DNA from: Lysobacterales bacterium | GTDB lineage: Bacteria > Pseudomonadota > Gammaproteobacteria > Xanthomonadales > Xanthomonadaceae | Reading direction: 5' to 3' | Assembly: GCA_015655035.1 (NCBI GenBank) | Contig: JAATFS010000116.1 | Location: 1-5,650 of the forward strand | DNA: 5,650 nt | In this document: positions 1 to 5,650 of the stretch, one piece after another | Layout of the letters: each line of letters starts with the position of its first letter | How positions within the stretch are numbered: position 1 is the first letter of the stretch | Notes under the pieces: model-generated | Told to the model about the DNA's origin: nothing | Databases searched by the model: none | What the model saw: only the letters and a program-made list of their open reading frames with translations | Made by a program: the position numbers and the translations under genes

Positions 1-1
1 C

Positions 2-667
2 GGCGTGGTTGCCGATGGCCAGACGCTGGCGGTCGGCGGTTTTGGCCTGTGCGGTATTCCCGAGGCGCTGATCACCGCGCTGCGCGATTCCGGGGTCAAG
101 GATCTGACGGTGATCTCCAATAACGCTGGCGTGGACGGCTTCGGCCTGGGCCTGCTGCTGGCCACGCGGCAGATACGCAAGATGATTTCCTCCTACGTGG
201 GCGAAAACAAGGAGTTCGAGCGCCAGTACCTGGCCGGCGAGCTGGAGCTGGAGTTCAACCCGCAAGGCACGCTGGCCGAGCGCCTGCGTGCGGGAGGGGC
301 GGGTATACCGGCCTTCTACACCGCTACCGGCTACGGCACGATCGTGGCGGAGGGCAAGCCAACCCAGGAGTTCGACGGCAAGCCCTACGTGCTGGAAACC
401 GCGCTGCACGCCGACGTGGCGCTGGTGAAGGCCTGGAAGGCCGATGCCGCCGGCAATCTGCTGTTCCGCAAGACCGCCCGCAACTTCAATCCGGCCTGTG
501 CGATGGCGGGCAAGGTGTGCATCGTCGAGGTCGAGGAACTGGTGGAGATAGGTGGGATCGATCCGGACCAGGTGCATCTGCCCGGTATCTACGTCGATCG
601 CATCATTCACAACCCCCATCCGGAAAAGCGGATCGAGCAGCGCAGCGTGCGCGAAGAGGTGAAGTGA
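2..667 (+). CDS. lpsI: 3-oxoacid (succinyl-CoA:acetoacetate) CoA-transferase subunit A, 5'-partial
   Basis: This is the alpha subunit of a class I CoA-transferase, a cytoplasmic enzyme that moves CoA from succinyl-CoA to acetoacetate or a related 3-oxoacid. The visible 221 residues begin inside the family signature: a D-G pair, a hydrophobic stretch, then GGFGLCGIPE at visible residues 12-21. Also typical are the SNNAG segment, the YVGENKEFERQYL segment and ARNFNP near residue 160. The reading frame is open to the window edge, and the conserved N-terminal strand and helix are missing. The GTG codons at 5 and nearby are therefore internal, and the true start lies about 20 codons upstream. The TGA stop at 665-667 overlaps the ATG of subunit B by one base, so the two are probably translationally coupled. 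The symbol follows the Xanthomonas campestris homologue, named for an LPS phenotype; scoA/atoD-type names fit equally well. The family call is firm; the exact substrate is inferred. Confidence 0.93.
   Translation, partial: GVVADGQTLAVGGFGLCGIPEALITALRDSGVKDLTVISNNAGVDGFGLGLLLATRQIRKMISSYVGENKEFERQYLAGELELEFNPQGTLAERLRAGGAGIPAFYTATGYGTIVAEGKPTQEFDGKPYVLETALHADVALVKAWKADAAGNLLFRKTARNFNPACAMAGKVCIVEVEELVEIGGIDPDQVHLPGIYVDRIIHNPHPEKRIEQRSVREEVK
654..659 (+). promoter_or_regulatory. Ribosome binding site for CoA-transferase subunit B
   Basis: The purine-rich AAGAGG lies seven bases before the ATG at 667-669 and inside the last codons of subunit A. It supports starting subunit B at 667 rather than at the longer in-frame start at 517, and it fits coupled translation of the two subunits in equal amounts. 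Confidence 0.6.
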
Positions 668-1305
668 TGGCCTGGACCCGTGAGCAGATGGCCGCGCGCG
701 CGGCCCGCGAACTCAGCGACGGCGCCTATGTGAACCTGGGCATCGGGCTGCCGACGCTGGTAGCCAACCATATTCCCGACGGCGTGGAGGTGTGGCTGCA
801 ATCGGAGAATGGCTTGCTCGGCATCGGTCCGTTCCCGACCGAGCAGGAGGTCGACGCGGACCTGATCAATGCAGGCAAGCAGACGGTGACCGCGCGCGTA
901 GGCGCCAGCTACTTCGGCAGCCATGAATCGTTCGCGATGATTCGCGGCGGCCACATCGATCTCGCGATCCTGGGAGCGATGCAGGTGAGTGAGCGTGGCG
1001 ATCTGGCCAACTGGATGGTGCCGGGAAAGATGGTCAAGGGCATGGGGGGGGCGATGGACCTGGTGGCCGGGGTCAAGCGCGTGGTGGTATTGATGGAGCA
1101 CATCGCCAAGGACGGTAGCCCGAAGATCGTGGCCGAATGCGATCTGCCGCTTACCGGCGTGGGCGTGGTGGATCGCATCATCACCGACCTGGCGGTGTTC
1201 GATGTCGGCCCGCACGGGTTGGAGTTGGTGGAAATCGCCGAAGGCGTGGATGATGCGCAGCTGAGGGCTGGTACGGGGGTTTCCTTCCGTACTGTCCTGT
1301 CTTGA
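667..1305 (+). CDS. lpsJ: 3-oxoacid (succinyl-CoA:acetoacetate) CoA-transferase subunit B
   Basis: This is the beta subunit, carrying the catalytic glutamate of the class I CoA-transferase; it pairs with subunit A to form the active cytoplasmic enzyme. The 212-residue product has the usual length for a separate bacterial beta subunit. The active-site signature QSENGLLGIG lies at residues 45-54, and E47 is the residue expected to form the glutamyl-CoA thioester (family knowledge). Other conserved segments are NLGIGLPTLVAN near the start, GGHIDLAILGAMQV, and the ANWMVPGKMVKGMGGAMDL stretch. The start at 667 is chosen because the protein begins like its relatives (MAWTREQMAARAARELSDG), has a ribosome site at 654-659 and overlaps the upstream stop by one base. 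A longer in-frame extension back to 517 only re-reads subunit A in another frame. A run of eight G bases at 1044-1051 encodes part of GMGGAM. The gene ends 19 bases before the end of the convergent polysaccharide gene. Confidence 0.95.
   Translation: MAWTREQMAARAARELSDGAYVNLGIGLPTLVANHIPDGVEVWLQSENGLLGIGPFPTEQEVDADLINAGKQTVTARVGASYFGSHESFAMIRGGHIDLAILGAMQVSERGDLANWMVPGKMVKGMGGAMDLVAGVKRVVVLMEHIAKDGSPKIVAECDLPLTGVGVVDRIITDLAVFDVGPHGLELVEIAEGVDDAQLRAGTGVSFRTVLS
1044..1051 (+). repeat. Homopolymer tract of eight G inside subunit B
   Basis: Eight consecutive G bases span the codons ATG GGG GGG GCG in the conserved GMGGAM motif. By direct reading, gain of one G leads to a TAG at 1116-1118 and loss of one G leads to a TGA at 1091-1093, so either slip would truncate the protein soon after the tract. 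The tract is certain. Any role in phase variation is only a possibility, because conserved Gly-Gly codons can produce such a run by chance. Confidence 0.6.
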
Positions 1306-1315
1306 ATGGGGTGGG

Positions 1316-1353
1316 CCGGGCGGTTCAGGCGGACGACACCGAGCCTCGCCCGG
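1316..1353. terminator. Possible hairpin at the convergent gene ends, without a U-tract
   Basis: CCGGGCG at 1316-1322 is complementary to CGCCCGG at 1347-1353. AGGC at 1327-1330 pairs with GCCT at 1343-1346 just inside it, leaving a four-base bulge (1323-1326) and a twelve-base loop. The structure starts in the 19-base gap between the converging genes and runs into the last codons of the minus-strand gene. No run of T follows on either strand, so it is not a canonical intrinsic terminator. It may slow polymerase or may be chance pairing in GC-rich DNA. Confidence 0.22.
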
Positions 1354-4150
1354 TAAACGTGTCGCTAACGGCGATTTCCGACAGCCAGGGTGCTTGCCAG
1401 CGACCGCTGCCGACACAGTGCAGTGGCACTTGCAGCAGGTCGCGATCCAAATCGAGCTGATCGCTTTCTGCACCGGTAACGGCGAGCAGATCGGTAACGA
1501 AAGCGAGAACGCCTTGGTGAACCTGCGCGATTGTCGCCCATTGGCTGGGTGCAGACTCGGGTTGGGCGTAGATTGCAATGGGCTCGTCTTGGTCGATCTC
1601 GAAATGCGAGAACTGCGCGTTTGGCGCGGTCAGTAGGCTCTCGAGTAGTAGATCGTGCTCAAGAATCACTGATGCGATCCCATCTTTCTGGACACGTCCA
1701 TCGAAATAGCGAGCCTCGGCCCAGTTGCGGCCTTCTATCTTGGTGGCGCGGCCGTTCAGCGCGAAATAGCCACCACCTAACGGCGTATCCGTCAGCCGCG
1801 AAAGATTGGCCTGGATGCTGCCGGAGTAGCCTATATCCGCCACCATCGCTGGCTGATCGCCCACGGTGGCGCGCCAGTAGCGGAGATAATTGTGGCGTTC
1901 GGTTGAAGCGACCTTCAGCAGTGCGTCGGCGGCCGGCTCAAGTAGCTGTGCGATCTCGGTGCGCATCTCTGGTAGGTATACGTCGCGTTTCATGCAGCTG
2001 GCACCCAGAACCGCTTCGGCGGCGGAGGTGGCGGCCTCACCCAATCGGGCGCGCAGCAAGTCTTGCAATGAACCGACAAAAGTACTGTCCAACAATAGAA
2101 CAAGATCATCGAGGCTTCTGAGAGTGGGAGTACCGCTGCCTCTGCGCGAAGTGAGCAAGTAAAGGCCTTGCAACGACGCCAGTGAGGGACAGGCTTCACG
2201 TAGCAATTGGAAGACCTGGTTCAACAGGTGACCCTCACGGGCGAGAAACAGCACTGCTGCGACTCCGCGTTCGCGAGCCAGGCGGGTCAACCATGCCACG
2301 TAGTCGAAGAGAAGCGGGCCAAGCACGACGTAGCCGAACGACGACGGGGACAGCTGCGGCGCCGGAAGCATGCGCTGCGGCTGCCGATCGACGAGGTCGG
2401 CCAAATGGTTGGCGACCAACCCCAGCCATAGCTGATCCTGCCAAGCAGTAGCAGCGCCTTGTGCGGGACGCAGGGGGCGTAGCGCTGGTACGACCTCGAG
2501 CAATGCGGCCGGACGAAGTACGTGTACCGGGGTCAGCAGTCGATGCATCTGCGGGCGCTGGATATCGGCGTGCTCGTTGTCGCCCACATGGAGCCAGTGC
2601 GCCGGGGATACGTGCTCACGTGAGGGCAGCTGCTGCCAGGCGCTGTCATCGTCCTTGCGCCATCGCGTTTCGCAGGAGACGTACCAGGCCTGCGGCAGCT
2701 CGCTGACAGTAACCGGCAATACGTGGCGGAGCATGGCCGTATCCATGTACATGTCTGATAGTGCCACGAGACGCTTGCCGCGCGCGCGCAATACGCCGAC
2801 CGCCTCCACTACGCCCTGGCGGGGACGCAGCAGGCGAGCTTCCAGCTCTGTTTCAAGCGATTGCAGCGATGTAAGAGGGGCGGACTCTGCGCCGGGTAGA
2901 GTGGCCATGGCGCGATAGATGTCGGCCAGGGTGACATCGTGCCCGGCAAGGGCGCGCGCCTTGGTCTCGGCGCGTTCGCGCAGGTCGGCGAAGGCGGACA
3001 CTCCGTGGCGGCGTTCCGCCAGGTGCGAGAGATAGGCCCGCGCGCCGGTGGGCGTAAGGAAGGGTCTTATGACGAGGGTGTCGAATATGTCCAGTGAGAC
3101 GAGTTCCGCCTCGAGGGAGGAGAGTGTCAGGCGCGTAGCGAGAGGGGTATCGAATCCCTGGGCCCAATTGCGGGCTCCTTCACTGCTCAGGGCGAGCGTA
3201 CCGTCGGCGGGAAGGATGCCGACCCATTGGCGCTGATGCCGGACTACCGCCACAAGCATTCGTTCCACTGCATGGTGCAGCGTTCCGTCGATCTCGCCTC
3301 GCTCTTCCGGGAAGTCCTCGAGCGTCAGATTCAGATCGTAAAGCGCCCGCAGGCCATCGACCCGTGCCCAGAACATGGATCCGGCCGGGAAGTCGATGTA
3401 GCTCGACGCGTCGATACCGATGCCGAGGCGTTGCCCAAGCTCGCGGCAGACTGCGGCGTTGCTGAGCCAGGTATGCGCCCATAACGGAACACCGTGGTAG
3501 CTCTCTGGATAGATCATGCCTAGCTTGGGCTCGGCCTGGAACATGCCCAGCTGCCAGGCGATTCGCTCATGGGCGCCCAGTAGCGAGTTCAGAAGATATC
3601 GCCGCCACTGTCCTTGCTCGGTACCCGTGTACAGCGATTTTTTGGTGTGAATGTGCCCTATGACTTCAAGAGCGAGGACCTCGTCGCGGAAAGTGACTAG
3701 CAACGGGGCGATGTCACGGCCGCGGTTGGGCACGACGCGGACGTGGAGGTCTTGCAGTCCCGGCAGTTGCGAAAAGCGAGCATGGGCTTGTTGACGGGCG
3801 TCCTCATCCATCACCGAGACCATCAACACATAGGGCACCGGCATGTTGCCCAGCGCCACCGCAAACTCTTCGATCAGGTCGGCATAGAAGACATGCGCCA
3901 TCATCCCGACTTTCAGCTGCAATCGGTCCACGGGTACCGGAGCGGGGAAATGGTGTTCGCCGGGCGGCGGCACGACGGACGCAGGGGAGTGGGAGGCCAT
4001 CCGTACCCGCTGCAAAAAGCCATGCAAACCCAAGGCGCGCACTACCTTCAGCGATCGCCTTACTACAGCTGCCAGTCCACGCCCACCGCCACCATGGCGC
4101 TCGATGGCGCGGTGTATGGCAGCGAGCGGCTGTTTCAGACGTTCAATCAT
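1325..4150 (-). CDS. Three-domain polysaccharide-biosynthesis protein: RgpF domain, HAD hydrolase, C-terminal domain of unknown function
   Basis: This is a 941-residue protein probably acting on a cell-surface glycan (O-antigen or capsule). Residues 1-54 are basic and helical-looking, with no signal peptide or clear membrane span, and lead into a proline-rich linker (about 55-77). Residues 78-318 match the rhamnan-synthesis protein F family (Pfam RgpF): NRGRD at 142-146, HIHTKKS at 166-172, GSMFWAR at 257-263, and DGTLHHAVER at 288-297. Residues 350-545 are a HAD phosphohydrolase with DIFDT at 354-358 (nucleophile D354, acid/base D357), S465 in LSDMYMD, candidate K499, and GDNEHAD at 523-529. 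Residues 575-941 form a further domain with FLAREG (635-640), TSRR (667-670) and DIGYSGSIQ (772-780), resembling the C-terminal part of HAD proteins grouped as COG5610, function unknown to me. No separate GT2 or GT4 glycosyltransferase domain is evident. The ATG at 4148-4150 is the first possible start after an in-frame TAA at 4178-4180. It has no clear Shine-Dalgarno sequence; Met51 is a less likely alternative. Domain calls are firm; substrate and reaction are unknown. Confidence 0.9.
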   Translation of the reverse strand: MIERLKQPLAAIHRAIERHGGGGRGLAAVVRRSLKVVRALGLHGFLQRVRMASHSPASVVPPPGEHHFPAPVPVDRLQLKVGMMAHVFYADLIEEFAVALGNMPVPYVLMVSVMDEDARQQAHARFSQLPGLQDLHVRVVPNRGRDIAPLLVTFRDEVLALEVIGHIHTKKSLYTGTEQGQWRRYLLNSLLGAHERIAWQLGMFQAEPKLGMIYPESYHGVPLWAHTWLSNAAVCRELGQRLGIGIDASSYIDFPAGSMFWARVDGLRALYDLNLTLEDFPEERGEIDGTLHHAVERMLVAVVRHQRQWVGILPADGTLALSSEGARNWAQGFDTPLATRLTLSSLEAELVSLDIFDTLVIRPFLTPTGARAYLSHLAERRHGVSAFADLRERAETKARALAGHDVTLADIYRAMATLPGAESAPLTSLQSLETELEARLLRPRQGVVEAVGVLRARGKRLVALSDMYMDTAMLRHVLPVTVSELPQAWYVSCETRWRKDDDSAWQQLPSREHVSPAHWLHVGDNEHADIQRPQMHRLLTPVHVLRPAALLEVVPALRPLRPAQGAATAWQDQLWLGLVANHLADLVDRQPQRMLPAPQLSPSSFGYVVLGPLLFDYVAWLTRLARERGVAAVLFLAREGHLLNQVFQLLREACPSLASLQGLYLLTSRRGSGTPTLRSLDDLVLLLDSTFVGSLQDLLRARLGEAATSAAEAVLGASCMKRDVYLPEMRTEIAQLLEPAADALLKVASTERHNYLRYWRATVGDQPAMVADIGYSGSIQANLSRLTDTPLGGGYFALNGRATKIEGRNWAEARYFDGRVQKDGIASVILEHDLLLESLLTAPNAQFSHFEIDQDEPIAIYAQPESAPSQWATIAQVHQGVLAFVTDLLAVTGAESDQLDLDRDLLQVPLHCVGSGRWQAPWLSEIAVSDTFTGRGSVSSA

Positions 4151-4177
4151 AGAAGCGTGTGCCGTCGCGTACGAATC

Positions 4178-5650
4178 TTACAGATTCTGGTAATTCGGAC
4201 CCGAACCGCCTTCCGGTGTCACCCAGTTGATGATCTGGTAGGGGTCCTTGATGTCGCAGGTCTTGCAGTGTACGCAGTTGGCGGCGTTGATCTGCAGGCG
4301 CTTGCCGCCGGTGCCGGTGTCGTCGACGATTTCGTAGACGTTGGCGGGGCAGAAGCGGGTGCAGGGATTGTCGTACTCCTGGGCGCAGCGGGTGATGCAG
4401 ATCTGTGGGTCCAGCACCTGCAGATGCACGGGCTGGTCCTCGTCGTGTTCGGTGGCGGCGAAGTACACCGCTTGCAGCCGGTCGCGCGGAGCCAGTTCGC
4501 GCTGCACGTAGTCGCGCTTGGGCTGTTCGTGTTCGCCGAGCTTGTACAGTGTCGACCAGTCGGGTCGATTCTTCAGCGTCCATGGCGAGGCGCCCTTCAA
4601 TGCGGTCTCCCACGCGCCATTGAGCAGGCCGAACCACAGGCCTTTCTTGAAGCCGGGCTTGATGTTGCGTACCTGCTTCAGTTCGCGCATCACCTCCGAA
4701 CCGCGCAGCTTGGCGTCGTAGCCTTCCGCTGCCAGCTGCGACTGCACCAGGTGTTCGGCGGCGAGCATGCCACTGCGGATGGCCTGGTGGGTACCCTTGA
4801 TCTTGGGTACGTTGAGCAGGCCGGCGGTGTCGCCGATCAGCAGCGCGCCCGGCATCTCCACCTTCGGCAACGATTGCCAGCCGCCGGTGACGATCGCGCG
4901 CGCGCCTGCCGAGAGGATGCTGCCGCCGTCCAGCAGCGGTTTGATCAGCGGGTGGTTCTTCCATTGCTGGAAGGCTTCCCAGGGCTTGTATTCCGGATCC
5001 TTGTAATCCAGTCCGCTGACGTAGCCAAGTGCGATCTGGTTGTTCTCAAGGTGGTACAGGAAGCTGCCGCCGTAGGTGTGGCTGTCGGCCGGCCAGCCCA
5101 GGGTGTGCACGATCTTGCCCGGCGTGACGCGGCCCTCGGGTACTTGCCAGAGTTCCTTGATCCCGATCGAGTAACCCTGGGGGTCGCTGTCTTGTGCCAG
5201 GTCGAAGCGCTCGATCAGGCGCTTGGTCAAGTGTCCGCGTGCGCCTTCGGCCAGCACGGTGACCTTGGCATGGATGTCGATACCGGCGGTGTAACCGGGT
5301 TTGTGCGATCCATCCTTGGCCACGCCCATGTCGCCGATACGTACGCCGATCACCTTGCCATCATCGGCGTGCAGGGTCTCGGCAGCGGCGAAACCGGGAT
5401 AGATCTCCACGCCCAACGCTTCGGCCTGCGGGGCCAGCCAGGCGCACATCGAGCCGAGGCTGACGATGAAGTTGCCGTGGTTGCGCATGCCGGGGGGCAC
5501 GACCGGGAGCTTGTATGCGCGCTCCTTGCCGAGAAACCAGAACTCATCTTCAGCGGCTGCCACGCACACCGGAGGCGGGTTGTCGCGCCAGCCGGGCAGC
5601 AACGCATCCAGTGGCGCAGGCTCGATCACCGCGCCAGACAGAATCTGTGC
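4178..5650 (-). CDS. Electron transfer flavoprotein:ubiquinone oxidoreductase (ETF-QO), 5'-partial
   Basis: This is a membrane-associated flavo-iron-sulfur enzyme that takes electrons from reduced ETF and passes them to ubiquinone, linking acyl-CoA and amino-acid oxidation to the respiratory chain. The 490 visible residues start at AQILSGAVIEP, a conserved segment that normally follows the N-terminal FAD-binding GxGxxG motif. Roughly 55-60 residues therefore lie beyond the window edge, and the GTG at 5629 is internal. A second FAD motif, LIGDTAGLLNVPKIKGTH, lies around visible residues 271-288. The C-terminal ferredoxin-like domain is complete: Cys434, Cys459, Cys462 and Cys465 (visible numbering) have the 25-3-3 spacing of the four ligands of the 4Fe-4S cluster, inside FCPANVYEI and CVHCKTCDIKDP. 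The hydrophobic NFIVSLGSMCAWL near residues 60-72 falls where the family contacts the membrane (inference). The gene ends at a TAA, 27 bases before the polysaccharide gene on the same strand. No terminator is visible between them, so readthrough is plausible. Confidence 0.97.
   Translation of the reverse strand, partial: AQILSGAVIEPAPLDALLPGWRDNPPPVCVAAAEDEFWFLGKERAYKLPVVPPGMRNHGNFIVSLGSMCAWLAPQAEALGVEIYPGFAAAETLHADDGKVIGVRIGDMGVAKDGSHKPGYTAGIDIHAKVTVLAEGARGHLTKRLIERFDLAQDSDPQGYSIGIKELWQVPEGRVTPGKIVHTLGWPADSHTYGGSFLYHLENNQIALGYVSGLDYKDPEYKPWEAFQQWKNHPLIKPLLDGGSILSAGARAIVTGGWQSLPKVEMPGALLIGDTAGLLNVPKIKGTHQAIRSGMLAAEHLVQSQLAAEGYDAKLRGSEVMRELKQVRNIKPGFKKGLWFGLLNGAWETALKGASPWTLKNRPDWSTLYKLGEHEQPKRDYVQRELAPRDRLQAVYFAATEHDEDQPVHLQVLDPQICITRCAQEYDNPCTRFCPANVYEIVDDTGTGGKRLQINAANCVHCKTCDIKDPYQIINWVTPEGGSGPNYQNL

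Noticed and set aside
5..7. GTG as the true start of subunit A
   Set aside because: It falls inside the conserved N-terminal signature, and the frame stays open to the window edge, so the gene begins upstream.
517..666. Longer N-terminus for CoA-transferase subunit B
   Set aside because: The extra 50 codons only re-read the subunit A gene in another frame. The ATG at 667 has a ribosome site and matches the normal family start.
607..1578. Long minus-strand open frame (323 codons) opposite lpsJ and the end of the large gene
   Set aside because: It lies antisense to a well-conserved enzyme, is rich in His, Arg and Pro without recognisable domains, and crosses the convergent junction. It is a typical GC-rich shadow frame.
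2018..2038. GCGGCGGAGGTGGCGGCC-like stretch as a tandem repeat
   Set aside because: It is imperfect and is explained by alanine and glutamate codons of the large protein on the minus strand.
1531..2121. Plus-strand open frame opposite the C-terminal domain of the large gene
   Set aside because: It is Arg/Ser-rich, has no recognisable motif and no good ribosome site, and is antisense to a protein with conserved motifs.
4143..4964. Minus-strand open frame (273 codons) overlapping ETF-QO in another frame
   Set aside because: The product is dominated by Arg and Ala with no family resemblance, while the overlapping frame encodes ETF-QO with all its iron-sulfur cysteines.
5492..5497. Run of six G as a slippage site in ETF-QO
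   Set aside because: It is short, encodes a conserved Pro-Pro-Gly segment on the minus strand, and is unremarkable at this GC content.
5627..5629. GTG as the true start of ETF-QO
   Set aside because: The preceding in-frame codons read AQILSGA, part of the conserved ILSGAVIEP segment, so the start is outside the window.

Overview
The window looks like a piece of a moderately GC-rich gammaproteobacterial chromosome, most likely of the order Xanthomonadales/Lysobacterales (Xanthomonas relatives such as Dyella, Rhodanobacter or Luteibacter). The evidence is a two-subunit 3-oxoacid CoA-transferase of the type named lpsI/lpsJ in Xanthomonas campestris, next to a polysaccharide gene and an electron-transfer-flavoprotein:ubiquinone oxidoreductase (ETF-QO) gene. 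From memory, these genes lie close to the lipopolysaccharide locus in that group. The taxonomic placement is inferred, not proven.

Layout. Positions 2-1305 (+ strand) hold the CoA-transferase pair. Subunit A is cut off at its N-terminus by the window edge, and subunit B starts on the last base of subunit A's stop codon. Positions 1325-4150 (- strand) hold one 941-residue protein made of a rhamnan-synthesis protein F (RgpF) domain, a HAD-type phosphohydrolase domain with its motifs intact, and a C-terminal domain of unknown function. Positions 4178-5650 (- strand) hold ETF-QO, with its N-terminus beyond the window edge and its C-terminal iron-sulfur domain complete. The two strands converge in a 19-base gap at 1306-1324. 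The two minus-strand genes are 27 bases apart and could share a transcript. No intergenic stretch exceeds 30 bases, and no tRNA, rRNA, CRISPR, insertion sequence or clear promoter was seen.

How the genes work together. ETF-QO passes electrons from ETF (fatty-acid and amino-acid oxidation) to ubiquinone. The CoA-transferase activates acetoacetate or a similar keto acid with CoA taken from succinyl-CoA. Both are core catabolic functions. The large protein stands apart as a cell-surface-polysaccharide gene wedged between them. Parts of its C-terminal half are less GC-rich than the flanking genes, consistent with an accessory insertion. It is the most interesting object here: glycan-assembly, phosphatase-like and uncharacterised domains in one chain, with no experimentally defined activity that I can name for the combination.
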